NCBI GenBank assembly: GCA_016839845.1 | Contig: JAEOTL010000095.1 | Coordinates: forward strand, 1-6,691 | Length of the DNA: 6,691 nucleotides | Origin: Promethearchaeota archaeon | Lineage (GTDB): Archaea; Asgardarchaeota; Lokiarchaeia; Sigynarchaeales; SOKP01 | Reading direction: 5' to 3' | Shown here: positions 1 to 5,857 of the stretch, piece by piece | Numbering within the stretch: the first letter of the stretch is position 1 | Layout of the letters: each line of letters opens with the position of its first letter | Translations under genes and position numbers: made by a program | The notes under the pieces: generated by a model | Seen by the model: the letters and a program-made list of their open reading frames with translations, nothing else | The model's database searches: none | Told to the model about the DNA's origin: nothing

Positions 1-1367
1 ATAACCTCTTTCATCATTGCTACATCATCTGGTGTCGATTTGCTTTTAATTTTGAAATGTCTATAGTATTTATTGTATGGTTTAGCGTCTAAAAAATAAA
101 CCATCGAGCCAGTTGCATCAATACCCTCAATGTTAGATATATCGAATCCCTCGATTATTCTTGGTTCTTTTTGAAGGTTTAAGATTTCTTTTACATCTTT
201 TAGCACTTCTTCTCTAAAATCTTCTTCATCCATTTTGATTTGTTCCATTTGAATTTGTTGATTCACCATAACTTTAGCATTTTTCGTGGCAATTCGTAAT
301 ATCCCCATTTCATAATCATCAAAAGGGATTCGAACTTGTATCAGTGGTTTTAGATCCTGTAAGTAATTAATCAAAACTTTAAACTGCTCTTTCAATTCTG
401 GCACAACAATTGCATCAGGTAATTTTGTTTTAAAATTTTGATAAAACTGTTCCAAAATAGGGGGTAAAGTCTCATCTTTTTTCAACAATTTCTCTCTCAA
501 ATCAAAATTAAATGAACTTTTGTTTAAGATCCTTCCTTCACGAATATGAATTACAACCATGGTAAGAAAATTATTTTCTGTATGATAACCAATAATATCC
601 TTATTTGCGTCATGATTTAAAATAACATATTGTTGGTCAGTTGCGTGATCTATATCATCTAGTTTATCTCTCCAGAATGCAGCAACTTCAAACTTTTGCG
701 CTTTCGCAGCGTTTTCCATATTGCCTAATATTTGCTTTTTTAATTCACTAGTTTCCCCGCTTAAAAATAATTCTATTTTTTGAATGTTATCTCTGTATTG
801 CTCTGGGGTAATATCACTAAAACATGGGCCCGGACATAGTTTTAATTGGTAATACAAACATGGACGCTTGCGTTTCTTTAATGGTCTTTTACAAGAACAA
901 TAGGGAAATATTTTTCTTAAATCTCTTAAAATCCTGATGATTTCCTTCTTGTCTGTGTATGGTCCTAAAAAAACATTCTTCTGAGAATATTTTTCTGGAT
1001 TCCTGAGTACGGTGATCCGAGGGAATTCTTCAGAATAGAAAATACCAACCCAAGGATATGATTTAGAATCCCTCATAATTACATTGTACCGAGGGGTGTA
1101 CTTCTTAATTTGAATATTTTCTAAGAGAAGTGCTTCCTTTTCGTTTTCTGTAACAATAAATTCTATAGAATGGATATTTTTAACTAATTCCTTTATTTTC
1201 TCTTCGTAAAAGGGATCGATATAGCTAGTTTTTAAAAAATATTGATTAACTCTTTTCTTTAGGTTTATGGCTTTTCCAACATAAATTATCGAATCAGCTT
1301 TATCTTTAAATAAATAAACCCCTGGCTCATTTGGTAAGCTCTTTCTCTCTAACTCTAAGTTCTTCAT
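1..1367 (-). CDS. uvrC: UvrC, excinuclease ABC subunit C (N-terminal 455 residues; truncated by window edge)
   Basis: This is the dual-incision nuclease of bacterial-type nucleotide excision repair, acting with UvrA and UvrB on damaged DNA in the cytoplasm. The reading frame opens at ATG 1367 (MKNLELERKSLPNEPGVYLF) and runs unbroken off the left edge. Domains in order: a GIY-YIG nuclease at about residues 12-96, with GVY 16-18, YVGKA 29-33, Arg39 and the EALLLE block 78-83 giving the 3' incision; a cysteine cluster (C157/C159, C170, C178, C182) matching the Fe-S ligands of UvrC; a UVR UvrB-binding segment near 200-235; and the start of the RNase H-like 5'-incision domain with GFDISN, Asp409 being the expected first catalytic acid. 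About 140 C-terminal residues, with the other catalytic residues and the HhH pair, lie outside. The cysteine cluster followed by the UVR segment argues against a stand-alone GIY-YIG protein or Cho. UvrABC in archaea is generally attributed to transfer from bacteria. It is divergent from the zinc-ribbon gene. Confidence 0.96.
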   Translation of the reverse strand, partial: MKNLELERKSLPNEPGVYLFKDKADSIIYVGKAINLKKRVNQYFLKTSYIDPFYEEKIKELVKNIHSIEFIVTENEKEALLLENIQIKKYTPRYNVIMRDSKSYPWVGIFYSEEFPRITVLRNPEKYSQKNVFLGPYTDKKEIIRILRDLRKIFPYCSCKRPLKKRKRPCLYYQLKLCPGPCFSDITPEQYRDNIQKIELFLSGETSELKKQILGNMENAAKAQKFEVAAFWRDKLDDIDHATDQQYVILNHDANKDIIGYHTENNFLTMVVIHIREGRILNKSSFNFDLREKLLKKDETLPPILEQFYQNFKTKLPDAIVVPELKEQFKVLINYLQDLKPLIQVRIPFDDYEMGILRIATKNAKVMVNQQIQMEQIKMDEEDFREEVLKDVKEILNLQKEPRIIEGFDISNIEGIDATGSMVYFLDAKPYNKYYRHFKIKSKSTPDDVAMMKEV

Positions 1368-1516
1368 AGAAGAATAAGTATTTTTTAAAAACTATAACAT
1401 AATAGTAGTTAGGTTATTAATAATATATACAGAGACTAAAAGTTATTTATCATTATTGAATATAAGTAATAATACTGAAATATTACCTAATTAGCCCAAA
1501 TGGTGTAAAGAATTCT
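1368..1516. promoter_or_regulatory. Divergent intergenic region between uvrC and the zinc-ribbon gene; weak TATA-like stretches
   Basis: This is 149 bases of very AT-rich DNA between two outward-facing genes, so it must hold promoters for both. On the minus strand a TATATATTA-like stretch around 1419-1428 lies about 55 bases before the uvrC ATG. On the plus strand GAATATAAG around 1458-1466 lies about 55 bases before ATG 1517. Either could be an archaeal TATA box giving leaders of roughly 25-30 bases, but in DNA this AT-rich such matches are expected by chance. I see no clear BRE, no convincing operator and no RNA gene here. Confidence 0.3.
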
Positions 1517-1705
1517 ATGGTTAATATTAGAATATGTCCTAAATGTAAGGAACCGAAATTAAGAAATGCTGTCAATGTTTCGGGCTGGTTAGCACCAAAT
1601 ATGTACGAATGTACAAATTGTGGCTACATGGGACATTTTTATATTGAAATCGATTCAGAAGATTTTAAATTAGACCAAGAAGACAATATAGATGATAAAT
1701 TATAA
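1517..1705 (+). CDS. Small zinc-ribbon protein of unknown function (62 aa)
   Basis: The function is not recognised. The protein has two CxxC knuckles, C7-P-K-C10 and C32-T-N-C35 followed by GY, as in a rubredoxin-type/zinc-ribbon fold binding one metal. Between them is a distinctive block, NVSGWLAPNMYEC (20-32), followed by aromatic-rich GHFYIEID and an acidic tail (about residues 46-61). The tightly spaced motif and acidic end suggest a soluble protein that contacts other proteins or nucleic acid, but that is only inference. I recall similar short zinc-ribbon hypotheticals with an SGWLAP-like block in other archaea. ATG 1517 is the only ATG before the first knuckle; no clear Shine-Dalgarno precedes it. 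It ends 27 bases before the isomerase gene in the same direction, so the two may be co-transcribed. Confidence 0.85.
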   Translation: MVNIRICPKCKEPKLRNAVNVSGWLAPNMYECTNCGYMGHFYIEIDSEDFKLDQEDNIDDKL

Positions 1706-1721
1706 TAATAATTTAAATTTT

Positions 1722-1727
1722 GGAGGT
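1722..1727 (+). promoter_or_regulatory. Strong Shine-Dalgarno site (GGAGGT) of the isomerase gene
   Basis: GGAGGT lies five bases before ATG 1733 and matches the archaeal 16S rRNA 3' end (CACCUCC). It fixes the isomerase start. It also fits translation from an internal position of a transcript shared with the upstream zinc-ribbon gene, since only 27 bases separate the two genes. It is the strongest ribosome binding site in the window. Confidence 0.85.
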
Positions 1728-1732
1728 TCATC

Positions 1733-2668
1733 ATGGATAAATTATTGGAAGATGCTGAAAAAATTAGGGCTTTAGAGATTCAAGGAGCTACCAATGTAGC
1801 ATTAAGTGCAATTGACTTTTTGGATAATTATGCCAAGAGATTGGATGAAAAAAACCTTAACGATTGCATGAAATCTCTTTACCATGCAATAGATATCTTA
1901 ATAAATACGAGACCTACTGAACCAGCGATGAAAAATGGTTTGAAATTTATTATGAAGAAATTAGAAAAGGAAAAAAACAGTTGTAGTGTAGATAATCTTC
2001 CAACCATGATTGAGTCATATAAAAACCAATATTCCTCTATGCTTGAAAATTCTAAAAAGAAAATCGCAGAAATTGGGGCTAGAAGAATACCTGCTGCAAT
2101 TAAAGAATTCACTGTTATGACGCATTGCCATTCTACCGTTGTATCCGCAATACTTCTAGAGGCAAAAAGACAGGAAAAAAACTTCAAAGTCATTAATACT
2201 GAAACGCAGCCTAAGTTACAAGGAAGGAAAACCGCAAAAGAATTATTAGAAGCAGGCATAAAAGTAATTCACGTAGTAGATAGCGCCATGAGATGGGCTG
2301 TACGCCATTTTGAGGTTGATGTGATTATAATAGGAGCAGATAGCATAACAAGTGAAGGAACAATTATTAACAAAATAGGATCTAGATTATTAGCCTCAGT
2401 CGCTCATGAAGAACATGTGCCCTTTTATGTTGCTTCTCCTTTATTAAAATATAACCCAGAAACTAATCTTGGAATTCTTGAAACTATAGAGATGAGAGAC
2501 CCAACTGAAATATGGGATGACCCCCCTAAGGGAATTAAGATTTTAAATCCAGCTTTTGAAACTGTATCGCGTAGGTATATTGATGGGTTAATTACTGAAG
2601 CGGGAATTTTTGCTTCTAGCCATATACCTAATTATTTCGCTCAATTATACCCCGATATGATAGACTAA
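1733..2668 (+). CDS. Ribose-1,5-bisphosphate isomerase (eIF2B alpha/beta/delta-family fold)
   Basis: The likely reaction is alpha-D-ribose 1,5-bisphosphate to D-ribulose 1,5-bisphosphate, feeding RuBisCO in the archaeal AMP degradation pathway. The 311 residues are close to characterised archaeal enzymes (about 320). The N-terminal helical part carries the RALEIQGATNVALSA block (13-27). The catalytic domain has THCHS at 130-134, whose Cys132 is the expected catalytic cysteine, then NTETQPKLQGRKTAKEL (155-171), VVDSA (181-185), IGADSI (200-205) with Asp203 as the expected catalytic acid, and NKIGS (213-217). The C-terminal block MRDPTEIW (254-261) precedes the conserved NPAFETVSRRYIDGLITEAG region. 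Paralogous families with this fold are methylthioribose-1-phosphate isomerase and the eIF2B regulatory subunits. The tail-to-tail RuBisCO neighbour and the close match of the THCxS/NTETxP/GADSI blocks to archaeal R15P isomerase favour this call. Confidence 0.9.
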   Translation: MDKLLEDAEKIRALEIQGATNVALSAIDFLDNYAKRLDEKNLNDCMKSLYHAIDILINTRPTEPAMKNGLKFIMKKLEKEKNSCSVDNLPTMIESYKNQYSSMLENSKKKIAEIGARRIPAAIKEFTVMTHCHSTVVSAILLEAKRQEKNFKVINTETQPKLQGRKTAKELLEAGIKVIHVVDSAMRWAVRHFEVDVIIIGADSITSEGTIINKIGSRLLASVAHEEHVPFYVASPLLKYNPETNLGILETIEMRDPTEIWDDPPKGIKILNPAFETVSRRYIDGLITEAGIFASSHIPNYFAQLYPDMID

Positions 2669-2680
2669 TACTACTATCAC
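2669..2680. other. 12-base convergent gap between the isomerase and RuBisCO genes
   Basis: Only 12 bases separate the two stop codons. There is no room for a hairpin or a T-tract terminator for either gene, so the two transcripts must overlap at their 3' ends unless termination occurs inside the opposing coding region. Confidence 0.7.
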
Positions 2681-3955
2681 CTATCCCCATTTTTCGAGAG
2701 CTAAAGCCAATTCTTCGTGAGTTTTAGCATATTCGTTTAATTCGATTCCATCAAGCGTTGCACGTAATGCTTGTCTAATAGCACGAGCTCCTGCTTCTGT
2801 TCCATTAGGATGCCCATGACAACCCCCTCCAAACTGGAAAACTATATCTTTTCCCAATATTTCTAACAGTTCAGGAATATGCAATGGGCTTAGTCCTCCA
2901 GAGGCAACTGGCAAGGCAGGTTTAAGATTCATCCAATTTTGATTAAGCATTGATACATGATTCTCATAAATTTGAGACTCCGTGATGACTTGATTGATAT
3001 CTAGCGTTTCTTGCTTACCTCCTTCCATTTTACCAACAATTGTCCCAGTATGGAGTTGATCCATCCCAATTAACCTCATTAGTTTTGCTAGACACAACAT
3101 TGAGATCCCATGAGTTTTACTCCGTGTTAGGGCCGCATGCATGGCTCTATGAGCGTGAATAATCACATCTTTATCATTAAGGTAATCTCTTAATTCTTGA
3201 AGAGCAGAAAATCCAACAGTTATAATATCGACCATAACATACTCTCCTCCTTTTTCAATCACAAAGTCTGCCCGTTTAATCATCGTTGTAAGAGGAGCTG
3301 TAATATTAGGCATGTAAAACTTTCTCTCCCCTGTTTCTTTTTCAATTTGATCCCTCACCTTCAAGGTTTCTATTACTCTTTTCTCAAATTTATTAAATAT
3401 CATGCTTGTTAAGTTTTCATCATCCTTAACGATATCTAATCCCCCTCTCCATGAGTTTCCACATACTACTGCATGCTTTACTTCATTCAATCCAACCTTA
3501 GGTTTAACAATTGTTCCGAGAAGTGGTCGATCTTTGATATTAGTCAGTTTTCTAATACCGTCAATACCATATTTCGGCCCTCGATATTTTTCAACTATTT
3601 CTTTAGGAAATGAAATATCTAATAATCTTAAACTTTTAAGCACTTTCATACCAAAAATATTCCCAGCTATAGCACTCAAAATTTGGGGCAAATTTCCTGC
3701 TTCAAAAAGGTTTTTACTATAAGCAATTTTCACAATACTCTTTTTTGGATCAATGTAGAATGCTGACGGTTTTAGATTTTCCGCAATATCTGGCGACAGG
3801 GTTGCAATCTCTGTCCATGTACCAATTGAACTCTCTTTAGCGATTTCTTCACAGGCCTGCTCTAAATCCTTACATTCTGGAGCTATTTCTACATAATACA
3901 TTGCAATAAGGTCATCGCTTTTGGGTTCATATCCCAAATTCACATATTTTACCAT
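2681..3955 (-). CDS. rbcL: Form III ribulose-1,5-bisphosphate carboxylase/oxygenase large chain
   Basis: It carboxylates ribulose-1,5-bisphosphate to two 3-phosphoglycerates; in archaea the substrate comes from AMP salvage, not from a Calvin cycle. The 424 residues are typical of form III, which works without a small subunit. Residues I can place (form I numbering in brackets): E41 (60), T46-W47 (65-66), N99 (123), K151 and K153 in VKPK (175, 177), the carbamylated lysine K177 with D179 and E180 in GGLDIVKDDEN (201, 203, 204), H269-R270 in HAHRAMHAA (294-295), H302 (327), loop-6 K309 in GTIVGKMEGG (334), S352 in PVASGGL (379) and G376-378 in FQFGGGCHGHP (403-404). All are intact, which rules out a RuBisCO-like protein. 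ESSIGTW and HAHRAMHAA are typical of archaeal form III. Subtype IIIa or IIIb cannot be settled by eye, but the adjacent R15P isomerase favours the AMP pathway. The start ATG 3955 has a GGTGGA site upstream. Confidence 0.97.
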   Translation of the reverse strand: MVKYVNLGYEPKSDDLIAMYYVEIAPECKDLEQACEEIAKESSIGTWTEIATLSPDIAENLKPSAFYIDPKKSIVKIAYSKNLFEAGNLPQILSAIAGNIFGMKVLKSLRLLDISFPKEIVEKYRGPKYGIDGIRKLTNIKDRPLLGTIVKPKVGLNEVKHAVVCGNSWRGGLDIVKDDENLTSMIFNKFEKRVIETLKVRDQIEKETGERKFYMPNITAPLTTMIKRADFVIEKGGEYVMVDIITVGFSALQELRDYLNDKDVIIHAHRAMHAALTRSKTHGISMLCLAKLMRLIGMDQLHTGTIVGKMEGGKQETLDINQVITESQIYENHVSMLNQNWMNLKPALPVASGGLSPLHIPELLEILGKDIVFQFGGGCHGHPNGTEAGARAIRQALRATLDGIELNEYAKTHEELALALEKWG

Positions 3956-3960
3956 ATTAT

Positions 3961-3966
3961 TCCACC
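3961..3966 (-). promoter_or_regulatory. Shine-Dalgarno-like site of the RuBisCO gene
   Basis: Read on the minus strand, GGTGGA lies five bases before ATG 3955. It matches part of the GGAGGTGAT consensus and supports this start for RuBisCO. Confidence 0.55.
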
Positions 3967-4002
3967 ATCTAAACTTAGACTTCTTTTGTTTTATTCATCT
4001 TG

Positions 4003-4022
4003 AATTTCCGTCAAAGGAAATT
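4003..4022. repeat. Inverted repeat with 7-bp perfect arms, candidate operator or leader hairpin
   Basis: AATTTCC (4003-4009) and GGAAATT (4016-4022) are perfect reverse complements separated by GTCAAA. The element lies between the divergent RuBisCO and eL22 genes and overlaps the position where RuBisCO transcription would start if the TATA-like stretch at 4038-4046 is used. It could be a binding site for a dimeric regulator or a small hairpin at the start of the RuBisCO leader. The pairing is seen directly; the regulatory role is inference. Confidence 0.4.
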
Positions 4023-4095
4023 AGAAGAGTTATCATAATATTAAAATCATAAAAAATTAATAACATTTTTAATTATTTTACAGAGTGGATTATCG

Positions 4096-4407
4096 ATGAG
4101 TAATGAAAAAAATAAATCGATCGTAATTAATGTTAAGGATCTTAGTTTTAAGAGTGATCAACATGTAGTTGATTTGGTGAGATTTCTCGCTGAGGCAATA
4201 CCACAGATTGATCTTACCCGAGATGGGAATGAAATTTCAGTCATGATGCCAATTAGTCTCTCAAGACGAGCGTTAAGGTTAAGAATTAAAAAATTTTTAC
4301 ATAAACAAGGTTTAAGTAAAGATTTCAGACCAATTTCACTCAAAACTGTTGATAAGGAAGGATATACAGTAAAAGAGAAGAAAATAGTTGAACTAGCCTA
4401 TTATTAA
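4096..4407 (+). CDS. Ribosomal protein eL22 (eukaryotic-type large-subunit protein)
   Basis: A component of the large ribosomal subunit, of a family otherwise known from eukaryotes. The 103 residues align with human eL22 (128 aa) over most of their length without the acidic eukaryotic tail. The first strand VINVKDLSF corresponds to the KFTLDCTHP region, and the helix VVDLVRFLAEAIPQI (25-39) to the FEQFLQERI helix. The DGNEISVMMPISLSRRALRL block (43-62) corresponds to SKITVTSEVPFSKRYLKYL, and KKFLHKQGLSKDFRPI (65-80) to KKYLKKNNLRDWLRVV. The last strand, GYTVKEKKI, matches the YELRYFQI end. The arginine/lysine-rich middle (SRRALRLRIKKFLHK) fits rRNA binding. The ATG at 4096 gives the full domain; GTGG upstream is a weak Shine-Dalgarno at best. 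Among archaea I know this family from Lokiarchaeota/Asgard genomes. The next gene follows after 50 bases in the same direction. Confidence 0.88.
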   Translation: MSNEKNKSIVINVKDLSFKSDQHVVDLVRFLAEAIPQIDLTRDGNEISVMMPISLSRRALRLRIKKFLHKQGLSKDFRPISLKTVDKEGYTVKEKKIVELAYY

Positions 4408-4429
4408 ATCTATTCCTTTCTCAAAATTA

Positions 4430-4437
4430 TTATATTA
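4430..4437 (+). promoter_or_regulatory. TATA-like box placed for a leaderless CitG-family transcript
   Basis: TTATATTA at 4430-4437 has its centre about 25 bases before the GTG at 4458. That is the normal archaeal TATA-to-start distance and would place the transcription start on the start codon itself. No Shine-Dalgarno is present, which also fits leaderless translation. AT-rich chance matches are common here, and co-transcription with eL22 is the alternative. Confidence 0.35.
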
Positions 4438-4457
4438 TAGCATTACTATAATTAGTT

Positions 4458-5432
4458 GTGTCAACAAAAGAAACTATTCATTTCTTGACTGTTAAAACGC
4501 TAGATGACATATTGAGGTGTATTAATCTAGCTAGTCTCTTAGAATTGTCTGGGTGGCCAAAACCAGGTAATGTGCACAGAACTCAAAATTTCGAAAGTAC
4601 AAGGTTCGAACATTTTTTGGCGGGTATCGCAGCAATACAACCGAATTTTAGAATGTTATGTGAAAGAATAGCCCAACATTCATTCATTAGGGATGAGGAT
4701 TATGAACTTATAAAGTTAGGTCAATTTTTTAAGAATGCTGCTGAAAAAATGATGATGTGGCAAAAAGGGGGCAATGTTATTATTGGTCATATTCTAATAT
4801 TGGCACCATTAGTTTCAGCAGCTATGTTGTGTCTCCAATCATCCAACACCAGTATTCATTATTTCAAGCAATTATTACAAAAAATTATTGATAATTCCAC
4901 TGTAGAAGATACTCTTAATTTATATAAGGCTCTGAGATTATGTAACCCAGGAGGGCTAGGTACTATAGAGAGATATGATGTTCATAATAATAATTCACTA
5001 AAAAGTCTACAAGAAGATGGAATTACTCTGAAAACAATCTTCGAACTTTCAAAAGGACGTGATTTAATTAGTTCTGAATACGCAACGAGTTTTAACATTA
5101 CTTTAAATGAGGGATTACCATACTTTATAGATACATTTAATCAATTCCAAGACATTAATATTGCTACAGTAAATACATTTCTACACTTACTTGCTTTACA
5201 TCCTGATTCTCTTATCCTTAAGAAATCAGGTTACGAACCAGCAATGTACGTTTCAACTAGTGCATCGAAAATTTTAAAAAAGGGGGGAATTTCTTCTGAA
5301 GAGGGTTTAACCCTAACTATTAATTTGGATAAGGAACTTCAGATGAAGAAAGGGAAACTTAATCCTGGAACTACGGCAGATATTATTGCCGGAGTACTGT
5401 TTAGTGCCTTGATCTTTGGTCTTCGGTACTAA
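4458..5432 (+). CDS. CitG/MdcB-family protein (triphosphoribosyl-dephospho-CoA synthase-like)
   Basis: Bacterial CitG and MdcB join ATP and dephospho-CoA, releasing adenine, to make the prosthetic-group precursor of citrate lyase or malonate decarboxylase. The 324 residues show the family blocks: LLELSGWPKPGNVHR (27-41; compare the TPKPGLVDR type), GGNVIIGHILILAPL (104-118; compare the N-T-x-x-G segment), NPGGLGTIERYDV (163-175) and LNPGTTADIIAG (301-312). The start is GTG 4458. An in-frame stop lies at 4449-4451 and the first in-frame ATG is at residue 66, beyond the first conserved block, so GTG is by far the best choice. No citrate lyase or malonate decarboxylase gene is nearby, so the true substrate is open; it may be another nucleotide-type cofactor. 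The C-terminus is hydrophobic (IIAGVLFSALIFGL), but it continues a family helix, so I do not call a membrane anchor. Confidence 0.82.
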   Translation: MSTKETIHFLTVKTLDDILRCINLASLLELSGWPKPGNVHRTQNFESTRFEHFLAGIAAIQPNFRMLCERIAQHSFIRDEDYELIKLGQFFKNAAEKMMMWQKGGNVIIGHILILAPLVSAAMLCLQSSNTSIHYFKQLLQKIIDNSTVEDTLNLYKALRLCNPGGLGTIERYDVHNNNSLKSLQEDGITLKTIFELSKGRDLISSEYATSFNITLNEGLPYFIDTFNQFQDINIATVNTFLHLLALHPDSLILKKSGYEPAMYVSTSASKILKKGGISSEEGLTLTINLDKELQMKKGKLNPGTTADIIAGVLFSALIFGLRY

Positions 5433-5506
5433 ATTCAAAAAAATTATTTGATATAACCTATTTATTTTAGGTAACTAAATCTCATACCTTTCAGACTTAG
5501 ATTTTA

Positions 5507-5857
5507 ATGGAATTTTGTGACATTTGTGGTAGTATGATGCTCCCCTCAAAAGTAGAGGGAAAAAAAGTATTTAAGTGCAAATGCGGAGCACTAAAACCCT
5601 TTAGTGAAGAAAAATCTAATGCGTATAAAGTAACCACCAAAATTGAGCACTCGATCAGAAATGAAGTTTCTAATTTAACAGAAATTATGAATTGGAAGGA
5701 GGAGAATTTAAGAAGCACAATTAAGGATTTCAAATGTCCGAGTTGTGGATATGATAAGGCAAATTTGGAGACACGGCAAACCCGGAGAGCTGATGAAGGG
5801 ATGACACATTTCATAACGTGTCTCAAATGTGGTCGTCATATAAAAATAGGGAGTTAA
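5507..5857 (+). CDS. Transcription factor S (TFS), archaeal TFIIS-like transcript-cleavage factor
   Basis: It enters the RNA polymerase secondary channel and stimulates cleavage of backtracked RNA, like TFIIS and the C-terminal domains of RPB9/RPA12/RPC11. The 116 residues compare with about 105-115 for the family. The N-terminal ribbon has C4-x2-C7 and C24-x-C26, the second knuckle being one residue shorter than the usual CxxC. A linker (about 32-74) leads to the TFIIS-type C-terminal ribbon: C77-x2-C80, then QTRRADE (91-97), whose D96 and E97 are the catalytic acidic pair at the hairpin tip, then C105-x2-C108. The conserved Phe102 is present, but the aromatic residue common near the C-terminus is missing (HIKIGS). 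The acidic pair marks it as a cleavage factor and not a plain polymerase subunit. ATG 5507 starts immediately before the first knuckle; no Shine-Dalgarno is visible, and a TTTATTTTA stretch at 5461-5469 may be its TATA box. Confidence 0.93.
   Translation: MEFCDICGSMMLPSKVEGKKVFKCKCGALKPFSEEKSNAYKVTTKIEHSIRNEVSNLTEIMNWKEENLRSTIKDFKCPSCGYDKANLETRQTRRADEGMTHFITCLKCGRHIKIGS

Larger units (their letters stand above)
3956..4095. promoter_or_regulatory. Divergent promoter region between RuBisCO and eL22
   Basis: This 140-base AT-rich gap must contain both promoters. On the minus strand TTTTAATAT around 4038-4046 is a plausible TATA box for RuBisCO. With the usual spacing of about 25 bases, transcription would begin near 4016, leaving a leader of about 60 bases. 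For eL22 an A/T run around 4050-4063 could serve, giving a short leader, but the match is poor. An inverted repeat lies at the presumed RuBisCO start point and is listed separately. Confidence 0.35.

Noticed and set aside
1879..2259. Long open frame on the minus strand inside the isomerase gene.
   Set aside because: It lies wholly antisense to a gene with clear catalytic motifs, and its translation shows no recognisable domain.
3197..3722. Two plus-strand open frames inside the RuBisCO gene.
   Set aside because: Both are antisense to conserved RuBisCO sequence; their translations show no family features.
3821..3835. Isoleucine in place of threonine in the ESSTGTW active-site segment (ESSIGTW).
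   Set aside because: ESSIGTW is the normal wording in archaeal form III enzymes such as those of Thermococcales, so it is not a lesion.
2681..3955. Possibility that the RuBisCO-family protein is a form IV RuBisCO-like protein.
   Set aside because: The carbamylated lysine with its D-D-E neighbours, both VKPK lysines, loop-6 lysine, H269-R270, H302, S352 and the phosphate-binding glycines are all present; form IV proteins lose several of these.
5433..5506. Search for a terminator hairpin or small RNA between the CitG-family gene and TFS.
   Set aside because: Only short A/T runs are present; no stable inverted repeat was seen.
5497..5826. Minus-strand open frame covering the TFS gene.
   Set aside because: The plus-strand frame has two zinc ribbons and the QTRRADE motif; the antisense frame is a shadow.
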